Below, in pieces: positions 34,007-42,718 of a stretch of 64,000 bases of DNA (within the stretch, counting starts at the first letter, position 1; each line of letters opens with the position of its first letter). Origin of the DNA: Ancylomarina longa. Its GTDB lineage: Bacteria; Bacteroidota; Bacteroidia; Bacteroidales; Marinifilaceae. Location: the NCBI RefSeq assembly GCF_003996985.1, contig NZ_RJJX01000009.1:62001-126000 (forward strand), in the 5' to 3' direction. The translations under genes were made by a program, and so were the position numbers. The notes beneath the pieces are model-generated. The model was not told the DNA's origin, made no database searches, and was given only the letters and a program-made list of their open reading frames with translations.

Positions 34007-35128
34007 CTATGATTCCGTTTTTTCTTTTACGATATCAATTTTTGATTTTTTCTCACCTCTTAATTTATCATCCTTAGAGATTCCATCCAATACTTCAATA
34101 TTGATTCCATCAGACAAACCGGTTTTGATATAGCGCTTCTCAAATTTTTGTGGTTCAGTTTCTACCTCTACAAAAGTTGAATCATTCTTAAATTCTAATA
34201 AGCTTTCATTTACGGCTAAAACTTTTTCTCTTTTGTCGAGCACAATTTCTGCATTGGCACTGTATCCGGAACGTATAAAGTATTTAGAATTCAGTTGAAC
34301 CGAAGCTTTTATTTCAAATTGTATAGCGCCATTTTCTTCCACACCTTTAGGTGATATATACTCTAGATGAGCATCAAACTTCACATCTTCGATGGCACCA
34401 ATAGTTAGTTTTAGATTCATTCCTTGGGTAATTTTCCCAACTTCTGTTTCATCCACTTTACCCTGGAAAATCATTTCTCCCATATCGGCAACAATAGCTA
34501 CGGTAGTACCATCATTAAAGGTGTTACTTTGAATTACTGAATTTCCTTCTTTTACAGGAATATCCAAAATCATACCCTCAATAGTCGATCGAATAATTGT
34601 GTTTGTGGCATTGGCTGAGCTTTTGGTTACTCCTTCTTTTATCAGTTGCAGGTTGTCCTTCGCGGATTGTAACTCTTCCTTAGAATTCCGGAATGATAAT
34701 TGGGTTTTTTGAAAATCCGATTCCGAGATTACTCTTTTATCGTATAACTCTTTATCTCGATTGTAATTAATTTGAGCATCCTCGAAATTAATTTGAGCAA
34801 CATTCACTCTTGATTCTGCACTGTTCAGATTAATCATATCCGGAATAATCTTAATCTTGGCGATTGGATCACCTTTTTTTATCATCTGCCCTGCTTCTAC
34901 GAAGAGGGTTTCTATGATACCGGAAACTCCCTGAGGCTTAATCTCAATTTCTTTTCTGGGTACTACAGATCCTGTTGCAACAGTTTTTTTAATTATATCT
35001 GTAATTTCAGGAGATTTGGTATTGTAAATTACTGGTTTATCCTGCGACTTTTTATAAAGGAAGTAGATGGTTCCTAAAAAAATGCCGATAAAAAAAACAA
35101 CCAAAACAATTCTAAAAACTTTTTTCAT
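34007..35128 (-). CDS. Efflux periplasmic adaptor protein (HlyD/MacA-like)
   Basis: Joins the inner-membrane ABC permeases to TolC. The 373-aa protein has one N-terminal TM helix (about 5-25). A lipoyl/barrel-sandwich half-motif follows (PQGVSGIIETLFVEAGQMIKKGDPIAKI, about 66-93), then a helical hairpin (about 100-165) and the second half around GMILDIPVKEGNSVIQSNTF. Beta-barrel and membrane-proximal domains complete it. The order matches MacA. It lies 32 bp downstream of a permease gene and 74 bp upstream of the tolC-like gene. Confidence 0.92.
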   Translation of the reverse strand: MKKVFRIVLVVFFIGIFLGTIYFLYKKSQDKPVIYNTKSPEITDIIKKTVATGSVVPRKEIEIKPQGVSGIIETLFVEAGQMIKKGDPIAKIKIIPDMINLNSAESRVNVAQINFEDAQINYNRDKELYDKRVISESDFQKTQLSFRNSKEELQSAKDNLQLIKEGVTKSSANATNTIIRSTIEGMILDIPVKEGNSVIQSNTFNDGTTVAIVADMGEMIFQGKVDETEVGKITQGMNLKLTIGAIEDVKFDAHLEYISPKGVEENGAIQFEIKASVQLNSKYFIRSGYSANAEIVLDKREKVLAVNESLLEFKNDSTFVEVETEPQKFEKRYIKTGLSDGINIEVLDGISKDDKLRGEKKSKIDIVKEKTES

Positions 35129-35160
35129 GACTAGTATTATTTTCGGATTATGAACTATTT

Positions 35161-36411
35161 TTATTCGTATCTCAATGCATCAACGGGTTTTATTTTAATG
35201 GCTCTTAGTGCAGGAAGTAATCCGGCTAAAACACCAAAAAAGATTAAAACACCTAATGCGATAAATGCAACATTAATATCAACGTAAGGATTTAATATTT
35301 GAGGATTAGGGCTTCCTTCGGTCATTTTCCCAATGATCTCCACAATGATAACTCCTAGTACCAATCCCCAAAAACCTGCAAATGTGGTTAGAAATACCGA
35401 TTCATTGATAATCTGACCTACTACTGCGGACGGTTTGGCACCGATGGCTCTTTTTATCCCTAATTCTTTAGTTCTTTCTTTCACCACAACATTCATGATA
35501 TTGCTCACACCGATAACTCCTGTGATTAATACCCCAAAGCCAATTACCCAAAACAAGAATCCGATACTATTGAAAAGCCCAAAAATCTTGTTGAATATCT
35601 TTGCAATATTAAAGTGCCCAATTGCCTGAGAATCCTTGGGATTAATTGAATGTCTTCGGGCAAGAATTTCAAATATTTTATTTTCTAAATCGGCGACAGA
35701 TTCTCCAACCTTTGCCGTAGCAAGAAAAACATTGAACTTATCGCCCATATTATATATTTGCTGTAGTGAAGTATATGGCATCTGAATCACATCATCCCTA
35801 TTTCCAAAGTTTTGACTCAAAGGTTTTATTGTTCCAATGACTTTGAAATAGATTCCATTAACTTTTAAATATTGACCTATGGGATCTTCATCCTTGTCAA
35901 ACATGAGCTCTGTAACTCTGGGACCAATCGCAATTACTTTTCTAAATTCTTTTAAATCATTTTCATTGATAAATCTTCCGGAGAGAACTTTTACAGGGTT
36001 AACCATATTCATAGCTGGAGAAGTACCTTTAATCCTAAAACTTCCCTTTTTATCTTTTCGGAAGGTATTGTTGTCTGCATTTCCACTCCATCCATTAATA
36101 TCCGGAGCAATATGTTCCAACTCAGGAATGGATTGTTTTAATGCGATTAAATCTTCGTTAGTAAACTGATAGCTTCTGTTTCGGGGAAATCCTTTATAAG
36201 CCTGAGTAGTTCTTGCTGTCCAAAAAACAGTAGAATTGGTAGCAAAATTACCCAGCGAAGATTTGATATTATTTTGGAAACCTCTCCCAATCCCCAGCAA
36301 TGTTACCAGAATCAGAATTCCGAACATCACACCAAGCCCAGTAAGGATGGTTCTCAATTTATTCTTTTTAAGTGCGGCAGTTATTTCTTGCCATTTATCC
36401 AAATCGAACAT
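35161..36411 (-). CDS. MacB/FtsX-like ABC transporter permease 2
   Basis: A 416-aa permease with one TM helix near residue 20 (TILTGLGVMFGILILVTLLGIG), a large periplasmic MacB-PCD domain (about 45-265), and three C-terminal helices in the FtsX domain (about 290-410). Conserved VVKERTKELGIKRAIGAKP (about 309-327) marks the coupling loop to the ATPase, and ALRAIKIKPVDALRYE is the usual C-terminus. It resembles the adjacent permease and the two probably form a heterodimer with a shared separate ATPase. Confidence 0.92.
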   Translation of the reverse strand: MFDLDKWQEITAALKKNKLRTILTGLGVMFGILILVTLLGIGRGFQNNIKSSLGNFATNSTVFWTARTTQAYKGFPRNRSYQFTNEDLIALKQSIPELEHIAPDINGWSGNADNNTFRKDKKGSFRIKGTSPAMNMVNPVKVLSGRFINENDLKEFRKVIAIGPRVTELMFDKDEDPIGQYLKVNGIYFKVIGTIKPLSQNFGNRDDVIQMPYTSLQQIYNMGDKFNVFLATAKVGESVADLENKIFEILARRHSINPKDSQAIGHFNIAKIFNKIFGLFNSIGFLFWVIGFGVLITGVIGVSNIMNVVVKERTKELGIKRAIGAKPSAVVGQIINESVFLTTFAGFWGLVLGVIIVEIIGKMTEGSPNPQILNPYVDINVAFIALGVLIFFGVLAGLLPALRAIKIKPVDALRYE

Positions 36412-36433
36412 GTTCTAATCGTTTAATTTTTAG

Positions 36434-37687
36434 TTATTCATCTCTTAAAGCCTCAATAGGTTTAATGGCTGCTGCTTTACGAGCTGGGAAAAATCCAGCC
36501 AGAGCACCAGTAATTATCAAAACTAAAGTTGCTCCTGCAGCAATTCCTAAATCTACCTGTGGATTTAAAAAGTAGATGGCAGCAGGTGGATATATTTTAT
36601 TGATGATATCAAACCGATTAATGAATTCCAGTAATCCAACTCCGGCAATTAAACCGATATATCCTGAAACAGAAGTAATAAAAACGGCCTCCATAAGGAT
36701 GAGTCCAATTACCGATCGGGGAGTGGCTCCAATAGCTTTTCGGATACCTATTTCTTTGGTTCTCTCCTTCACAACAATCATCATGATGTTGAATACTCCA
36801 ATTACCCCTAAAACGATGGTGAAAGTTCCGATTATCCATACAAACATTTCAATGGCGCTAAAAAGACCAGCAAAAGTCTGCGAGTTTTCAATGTTATTTT
36901 GAATCCAAAGCGCTTTTTTATCCTCCCTACTAAATTTGTGTCGGGCAGCCATTTGATAGGTGATGAATTTTACTACGTCCTTGCTTTCATCTACCGAGAC
37001 ATTATTAAGGGTAAATGATATCCGTCGGAGATGATCATTGTTGTTAAATATTTTTTGAGCGACGCTAATTGGAATATAAATATCTCTTGAATTGTCATCA
37101 AAGCTAGACTGGCTAAAAACACCAACTACCTTAAATTTGATATTATTGATATTGATGTATTTGCTGATTGCAGTTTCATGAGGGAAAAGCACCTTCTTTA
37201 CTTCATCCTGAATGGCAACAACCTTTCTGTTTTCTTTGATATCCTTTTGGTTTAAGAAACGGCCTTTTATGATATTGAAATTTTTAATTTCTTTATAGGT
37301 GTCATGCACAGGAGAAACATTAAAATTCCCGAAATTATTTTTGTAGGAAATCGTTTCTGCTCCTGGAATGTAGGACATCGCGGAAATCACATCAAGTTTT
37401 TCAATGGTTTTCTTCAGACTTAAATAATCGTCATTTACCATCTGTATAAACTTCCCTTCGCGTGTCCCTTTGTACGCTTTGGTTGTTCTACCACCATATA
37501 TTTGCATACTATTTTTAGCATCTTGGGCAAATACCGAGATCATTCCATTTCGCAAACCTCTACCGGCACCTAAAAGAAAGATCAACATGAATATACCAGT
37601 AGCAACTGAAAATCCAGTTAAAATGGTTCTGGTTTTGTTCTTACTGATGGTACTAAAAATTTCCTGCCATTTATCTCTGTCAAACAT
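36434..37687 (-). CDS. MacB/FtsX-like ABC transporter permease 1
   Basis: A 417-aa paralog of the next permease, with the same layout: TM helix near residue 20 (TILTGFSVATGIFMLIFLLGAG), periplasmic PCD domain, three C-terminal helices, VVKERTKEIGIRKAIGATP and a final AAAIKPIEALRDE. It starts 23 bp after the ATPase gene. Sequence divergence in the periplasmic part suggests that the two subunits contact different sides of the adaptor or substrate. Confidence 0.92.
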   Translation of the reverse strand: MFDRDKWQEIFSTISKNKTRTILTGFSVATGIFMLIFLLGAGRGLRNGMISVFAQDAKNSMQIYGGRTTKAYKGTREGKFIQMVNDDYLSLKKTIEKLDVISAMSYIPGAETISYKNNFGNFNVSPVHDTYKEIKNFNIIKGRFLNQKDIKENRKVVAIQDEVKKVLFPHETAISKYININNIKFKVVGVFSQSSFDDNSRDIYIPISVAQKIFNNNDHLRRISFTLNNVSVDESKDVVKFITYQMAARHKFSREDKKALWIQNNIENSQTFAGLFSAIEMFVWIIGTFTIVLGVIGVFNIMMIVVKERTKEIGIRKAIGATPRSVIGLILMEAVFITSVSGYIGLIAGVGLLEFINRFDIINKIYPPAAIYFLNPQVDLGIAAGATLVLIITGALAGFFPARKAAAIKPIEALRDE

Positions 37688-37710
37688 AGTAATCTGTTAG
37701 GATATTAGGG

Positions 37711-38436
37711 TTAATTCTCTTTTTGGGGAACTTTAATTGTACTGTTACTATTAACTTTATTGTTGTTGTCCACTATTGATTCAATGATGCCATCTTTTAA
37801 ATTAATGATCCGATCAGTCATATGGGCGATATCATTTTCGTGAGTAACAATGACAACAGTTATACCGGAATGATTAATTTCTTTTAACAGCTCCATTACC
37901 TCAACAGATGTAGAGGAGTCGAGGGCACCAGTTGGTTCATCAGCCAGAATAATTTTAGGCTTTGTGATCATGGCACGTGCAATTGCAACTCGCTGCTTTT
38001 GCCCTCCGGATAATTCATTTGGCATATGATGAGCCCATTCTTTTAAACCCATCTTATCGAGATATTCCAGTGCTAGTTGGTTTCTTTTTTTTCTGGGTAC
38101 TTTCTGATAATATAATGGTAAGGCTACATTTTCCATTGCATTCTTAAAGGATATCAGATTGAAGGATTGAAAAACAAAACCCAATAAGTTATTTCTGAGT
38201 TTAGCCGCCTTGGTTTCACTCATGGTTTTTATTTCCTGATTGTTCAATACATAGGTGCCATCGTCGTGGTTATCTAATAATCCCAGGATATTCAAAAGAG
38301 TAGATTTACCAGAGCCTGAAGATCCCATGATCGATAACAGTTCTCCTTCTTTAATATGCAAATCAATTCCTTTCAACACATGTAATTTGTTGGTACCGGT
38401 AATGTAAGATTTGTGAATGTTTTGTAATCGGATCAT
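37711..38436 (-). CDS. ABC transporter ATP-binding protein (LolD/MacB-ATPase type)
   Basis: Powers the efflux pump. The 241-aa protein shows Walker [16 protein letters not shown] (about 38-52), a Q-loop FVFQSFNLI, the ABC signature [15 protein letters not shown] (about 142-156), Walker [13 protein letters not shown] (about 160-171) and the H-loop [10 protein letters not shown]. This is the MacB/LolD subfamily of type VII transporters. It is the first gene of the operon; no canonical promoter was found in the 562-bp gap upstream. The substrate is unknown; antibiotics, lipoproteins or secreted metabolites are all possible. Confidence 0.94.
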   Translation of the reverse strand: MIRLQNIHKSYITGTNKLHVLKGIDLHIKEGELLSIMGSSGSGKSTLLNILGLLDNHDDGTYVLNNQEIKTMSETKAAKLRNNLLGFVFQSFNLISFKNAMENVALPLYYQKVPRKKRNQLALEYLDKMGLKEWAHHMPNELSGGQKQRVAIARAMITKPKIILADEPTGALDSSTSVEVMELLKEINHSGITVVIVTHENDIAHMTDRIINLKDGIIESIVDNNNKVNSNSTIKVPQKEN

Positions 38437-38998
38437 AATAAAAGAATATTAAAAAATTCTGTATACAATATTACTTATGAAGTGAATCATATCAAACTTA
38501 ATTAGACGAACGCAAATAATTATCGATAAACCAGCAAAATTGACTGATAACGAAACAATTTAATCTTAAAATAATAAAAGAAAACATTCACCTCAACTGT
38601 TTGTTTCCTTTATCAATCGGTATGCCACAGGGGTAAATGTCCAGTTTTTCAGAGTGTTGTGTGTTTTGTCTGTGTTTTTTATAAGTAAATTGTGTACGCT
38701 GATATTACAGGAACTGTACGATAATGTACGTTTTAATATTTTATAATTAGTATATCGCTTTCGTCCTTCTTATAAAGATTAGTTAATCCGCCTGCTGTGC
38801 GTGTATGTTAATTATCTTTAAAGCTTGATAACAAAGTTAAAATTTAATGTATTTTTAGGAACTTAAAATTACGAAAAATACGATTTCGAGAAGATCTTCA
38901 TCTTTGTAAGACACAACAAGAAACCTCTGGATATATTTGGAATAATTGATAGAGGAAGATTTTACTTATGTAAGTAGAAAAAAACAAATCATTTACCT
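38437..38998. other. Divergent intergenic region between the efflux operon and dgt
   Basis: 562 bp without a supported gene; must hold both promoters. A CATCTTTG box near 38901-38908 (near-consensus -7) faces dgt. Runs of TGTGT/TTTTGTCTGTG at about 38655-38680 and a GTACG pair near 38716-38730 are seen, but no operator could be recognised. Confidence 0.4.
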
Positions 38999-40342
38999 AT
39001 GAATTGGAAGGAATTATTATCGACAAAACGATTGGGACAGGAAGATCGATTTTCAAATGGGAAATTAGATGTTCGAACACAGTTTCAAAGAGATTATGAC
39101 AGATTGATATTTTCCTCTCCATTTCGTCGCCTACAAAATAAAACACAGGTTTTCCCTTTGCCGGGAAGTATTTTTGTTCATAATCGCTTAACGCATAGCC
39201 TCGAAGTCTCCTGTGTTGGAAGATCATTAGGTAATGCCCTTGCCGAAAAGTTAGTAACAAATAACCTGGTGGAAGATAATACAGGTATTAATGAAATTGG
39301 AAGTATTGTAGCTGCGGCATGTTTGGCTCATGATCTTGGTAATCCGCCATTTGGTCATTCCGGAGAGAAAGCTTTATCCCACTTCTTTGAAAATGGGAAA
39401 GGTAAAGATCTGAAGTCAAATTTTACCGATGAGGAATGGGCTGATCTAACAAATTTCGAAGGAAATGCCAATGCTTTTAGATTGTTAACCCACGCATTTC
39501 ATGGGAGGCGTAAGGGAGGATTTGCCATGACTTATTCTACGATTGCTTCTATTTTAAAATATCCTTGGGAAGCCATGCAAATGGGGAATGTAGGTAAAAA
39601 GAAATATGGTTATTTTCAATCCGAGAAGGAAGATTTTGAGAAGATAATAGCTGAATTAGGTATCCCTGAGTTATCGACCGGAATATATGCGCGCTTTCCT
39701 TTGGTTTATTTAGTAGAGGCTGCCGATGATATTTGTTATCAGATTATGGATATTGAGGATGCTCATAAATTGCAAATACTAAGCACGGAGGAGACCAAAG
39801 CACTTTTCCTACAATTTTACGATGCGGAAAAAGAGCAGGAAGAATTGGATAAAATTCAAGCTACTTGTTTAGAGGTTACCGATACGAATGAACAAATTGC
39901 TTTTATAAGAGCAGGAGTGATTGGCAAGCTAGCCGGGGAGTGTGTTCGCGTATTCATGGACAATTATCAGGATATTATGCAAGGAACTTTCAACGGATCT
40001 TTAATTAATAAAACAGAAGGAATTTGTTTACAAGCCTACCGGAAGTGTACCGATGTTGCAGTGAATAAAATTTATAAACATCGTTCGGTTATTGAGATAG
40101 AATTAGCCGGTTATAAAATATTAGGTGCGCTGTTAGAGGAATTTGTTAATGCAGTACTTCAGCCGGATAATTATTACGCCAAAAACTTGTTATCCTTGGT
40201 TCCGGAGCAATATTTAAACAAAAGCGATTCAAAATACAGAAAGGTATTATCTATTCTCGATTTTATATCTGGAATGACGGATATATACGCTTTGGATTTG
40301 TATCGAAAAATAAAAGGAATTGAATTGCCGGCAATTCATTGA
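38999..40342 (+). CDS. dgt: Deoxyguanosinetriphosphate triphosphohydrolase
   Basis: HD-domain enzyme hydrolysing dGTP (or other dNTPs) to the deoxynucleoside and triphosphate. The 447-aa protein shows FSSPFRRLQNKTQVFPL (about 38-54), HNRLTHSLEVS (about 61-71) with the first metal histidine, and the HD motif AACLAHDLGNPPFGHSGE (about 100-117). YLVEAADDICYQIMDIEDA (about 240-258) carries the last metal aspartate. Size fits the bacterial Dgt class. In this window it opposes two deoxynucleoside kinases that remake dNMPs. Confidence 0.93.
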   Translation: MNWKELLSTKRLGQEDRFSNGKLDVRTQFQRDYDRLIFSSPFRRLQNKTQVFPLPGSIFVHNRLTHSLEVSCVGRSLGNALAEKLVTNNLVEDNTGINEIGSIVAAACLAHDLGNPPFGHSGEKALSHFFENGKGKDLKSNFTDEEWADLTNFEGNANAFRLLTHAFHGRRKGGFAMTYSTIASILKYPWEAMQMGNVGKKKYGYFQSEKEDFEKIIAELGIPELSTGIYARFPLVYLVEAADDICYQIMDIEDAHKLQILSTEETKALFLQFYDAEKEQEELDKIQATCLEVTDTNEQIAFIRAGVIGKLAGECVRVFMDNYQDIMQGTFNGSLINKTEGICLQAYRKCTDVAVNKIYKHRSVIEIELAGYKILGALLEEFVNAVLQPDNYYAKNLLSLVPEQYLNKSDSKYRKVLSILDFISGMTDIYALDLYRKIKGIELPAIH

Positions 40343-40395
40343 GTTATTATTACTTCGACTTCTTCGATAAATTTCACTTTAATATCAATTGAATC

Positions 40396-40932
40396 ATGAA
40401 ACGAATCCTACTATTATCTTTTCTCACCATGTATGCCTTAGGTGTTATGGCACAATCATTATGGGTTAAAACAGTATCCGAAAAGTCGGGAGTGAGCTTC
40501 GAAATGCCAGGGAAACCAAATTTGAGGAATCAGGATACGGATAAGATTAGCAGCGAAGTATTTAGTTTAAAGGATGCTGTAAATGTTTTCGGGGTAGTAG
40601 CTTCTGACTTTTCGAAAATGGGACTGAACTTTACTTATTCCGATCCCAGCGAATATTATAAGGAGATGAGAGATGCTAGCCTGGTGAGCAGCGATGCTGT
40701 ATTAATTTCAGAACGATCTGTTGCTTACCAGAAGATGCTTGGGAAAGAGATCACCTACGCTCAATTGGTGGGGAAACATGAATACACCTATTACAAGCGT
40801 TTCTTTTTTCGGGGGAATTTTATTTATCAGTTTGCTATTGGTGGTCCTTCCAGAATGAAGAATATATTATTGGATAAAAAGAATTTGTATTTCAATTCAA
40901 TTCATTTTTTGGATGTTCAAACGAAAGAGTAG
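40396..40932 (+). CDS. Exported hypothetical protein, PsbP-like fold possible
   Basis: Not assigned to a family. The 178-aa product has a signal peptide (residues 1-19, cut after VMA before Q). The mature part starts with VKTVSEKSGVSFEMPGKPNL, a pattern (F-x-MPG-x-P) seen in secreted beta-alpha-beta proteins of the PsbP/DUF1795-like type; this is a guess from pattern only. The rest is mixed alpha/beta with KRFFFRGNFIYQFAIGG near the end. It starts 53 bp after dgt and may be cotranscribed. Periplasmic or secreted. Confidence 0.65.
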   Translation: MKRILLLSFLTMYALGVMAQSLWVKTVSEKSGVSFEMPGKPNLRNQDTDKISSEVFSLKDAVNVFGVVASDFSKMGLNFTYSDPSEYYKEMRDASLVSSDAVLISERSVAYQKMLGKEITYAQLVGKHEYTYYKRFFFRGNFIYQFAIGGPSRMKNILLDKKNLYFNSIHFLDVQTKE

Positions 40933-41033
40933 TGAAAATGAATCACGTGATTGTAAAATGAAATAACGCAATCAGAAACTGATATTACCGGATTATTAAA
41001 TAGGCCAAAACCTGCTTGATAAATCGACGTATT

Positions 41034-41069
41034 CCTATTAATTTTAGGGTTATAACACTAAAAATTAGG
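41034..41069. promoter_or_regulatory. Inverted repeat upstream of a 49-codon gene
   Basis: CCTATTAATTTTAG (41034-41047) and CTAAAAATTAGG (41058-41069) form an imperfect inverted repeat around GGTTATAACA, ending 4 bp before the ATG. It could be an operator or a 5' hairpin. Confidence 0.4.
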
Positions 41070-41073
41070 GGAT

Positions 41074-41223
41074 ATGAGTATCTTAAAAAAGATTAAAGAA
41101 CTATTTCGAATTGTCGATGAAGATTTTGTGGTAATTGATTTAACTACAAAGGTGATTCAGTCTATGAATTCTAAAGAATGGACTCGAATGAAGAACAAGA
41201 AGAACTTCATGGTCATTAAGTAG
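41074..41223 (+). CDS. Small hypothetical protein (49 aa)
   Basis: An ATG frame of 49 codons that gives a well-formed small protein: amphipathic N-terminal helix ILKKIKELFR, an acidic strand IVDEDFVVIDLTTKVIQSM, and a basic end MKNKKNFMVIK. No membrane segment or metal motif is visible. It is preceded by an inverted repeat and followed by a hairpin with a T run, which together make an isolated transcription unit plausible. Nothing in its sequence tells a function. Confidence 0.5.
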   Translation: MSILKKIKELFRIVDEDFVVIDLTTKVIQSMNSKEWTRMKNKKNFMVIK

Positions 41224-41323
41224 TCGTTTTTTCTATGTCTAAAAGGTCCTATTTAGAAGCAGAATACGTTTGTCGAGGGTTCTGATTTTAAATCCGGGAT
41301 ATTCTGCCCTCCAAACTATTTAG

Positions 41324-41350
41324 AATTTCGGTTTTTGCCGGAATTTTTTT
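41324..41350 (+). terminator. Terminator after the 49-codon gene
   Basis: AATTTCGG (41324-41331) pairs with CCGGAATT (41338-41345, one G-T pair) around a TTTTTG loop, then T residues to 41350. Confidence 0.6.
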
Positions 41351-41414
41351 CTTTGATAAGAATTCCTCCAATAGGGGAGAATAAATCACATATGCTACTG
41401 ATTTTATCCTCTTT

Positions 41415-42536
41415 TTACTTCTTCCGGCTCTTTAATCCTTTTATTACCACATTGCCTGTTCCGTACGGATTGCAAGGATACTGAAATGCCTTCGTTCTGG
41501 ATTTGGAATTATTAATGGTTTTGTAAAATTCATCTAAGTATTTGGTAGTTTTTTTTATATAGGCTTCACTTAGAAGTTTATTCCCGATGTACAATTCATA
41601 AATTTCTTGTCTCAAGCCATTAAAGAACTCCACAATTGGGAGAAAGTCATCCGGATTTTGAATGCAATATCCCCGATACCTTCTCTCCCGAACCGATTGT
41701 AATTGAAGTTCCTCGGCAGGATGGGCATAGGTCGTTCCAACAATTCCGGCATGGTCGAAATCATAGGGAACAGTAATATAGGATGGTGTTTTGATCCTGC
41801 TGATTAATTTAATATTGTGAAGATATTGTACAGACCAATCCGTGTTGCCGATTAAATATTGGAATACTGCCATCTTTAGAAATATTTCCCGATTGGTGAT
41901 TTTGGGTTGCACATTTAGCCTTTTGATTAATTGAGAATGGTTGCGCTCAGCCATATGATTCTGATCCTCGAGGATAATACCATACCTGGGCTTTGTCTTT
42001 TTTCCGGTTTTAATTTCCTGATAGCAAACTTTCACTAATCGGGCGCGAAAGCTATTTTCCGTAATAAGCTGGTAAATTTTATAAACCAGATATTCCCGAA
42101 GCACATAGGATTCATTGCTACAGGTTGTGACTAACTTCAATTTGTCTTGTCCTTCGAAAATCGTATTGCAGGTGGTATCCTTATTAAAATTAAGCCATAA
42201 GGGAGGAGTGGAACAATTCTGTTTATCGCGACGAAAATGCCCGCGGGTTTTTACCTTTATATCCAGAATGCTTGGTTCACCACCGGGTTTTGTGTAGGAC
42301 ATTACCATAGGATAATAAGCTGCTTCCTCCCTTCTATCATTGAATAATTTTCGAATAGAACCCTTTAAACAAATCTCGATCATCTCCTCGCTGCCAAATA
42401 TGCTATTGGGGAGATAGGGCGAAACCATGCTATCCTGCTGAGTAGAAGGCAAGAGGTTTCTTGCAATCAGCAGATCACCAGCAGGGCCATCCAATGCAAA
42501 TAGGAGGAGGATGAGGAATGCACATTTCATACGCAA
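41415..42536 (-). CDS. Exported protein with possible CotH/HipA-like kinase fold
   Basis: The 373-aa product starts with a signal-like segment (residues 1-20). No family is recognised with certainty. The order of elements resembles atypical kinases of the CotH type: a beta-rich N-lobe with KLKLVTTCSNESYVLREYLVYKIY (about 132-155), and a middle YGIILEDQNHMAERN. A catalytic-loop-like IGNTDWSVQYLHNIKL follows (about 231-246), and then VPYDFDHAGIVGT (about 258-270), where the aspartates could bind metal. This is inference by pattern. It is a single gene on the minus strand with its own upstream gap; the substrate, if any, would be extracytoplasmic. Confidence 0.6.
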   Translation of the reverse strand: MRMKCAFLILLLFALDGPAGDLLIARNLLPSTQQDSMVSPYLPNSIFGSEEMIEICLKGSIRKLFNDRREEAAYYPMVMSYTKPGGEPSILDIKVKTRGHFRRDKQNCSTPPLWLNFNKDTTCNTIFEGQDKLKLVTTCSNESYVLREYLVYKIYQLITENSFRARLVKVCYQEIKTGKKTKPRYGIILEDQNHMAERNHSQLIKRLNVQPKITNREIFLKMAVFQYLIGNTDWSVQYLHNIKLISRIKTPSYITVPYDFDHAGIVGTTYAHPAEELQLQSVRERRYRGYCIQNPDDFLPIVEFFNGLRQEIYELYIGNKLLSEAYIKKTTKYLDEFYKTINNSKSRTKAFQYPCNPYGTGNVVIKGLKSRKK

Positions 42537-42718
42537 ATACAGCTTTGTTGATACAAGAATAAGGTGTTAGTATTTATCTGTTTTACCAGACTTGCTACGA
42601 TCTGTCCTATTTCTGTAAATCCTAATTTCTAAATCTAAAAAGAGAAATACTCCCTTCCCGGAGGAATCATTTGGGAATGTTTCTCTCGATTTGAGTTTCT
42701 GTAAAAAGGTTCAGGATC

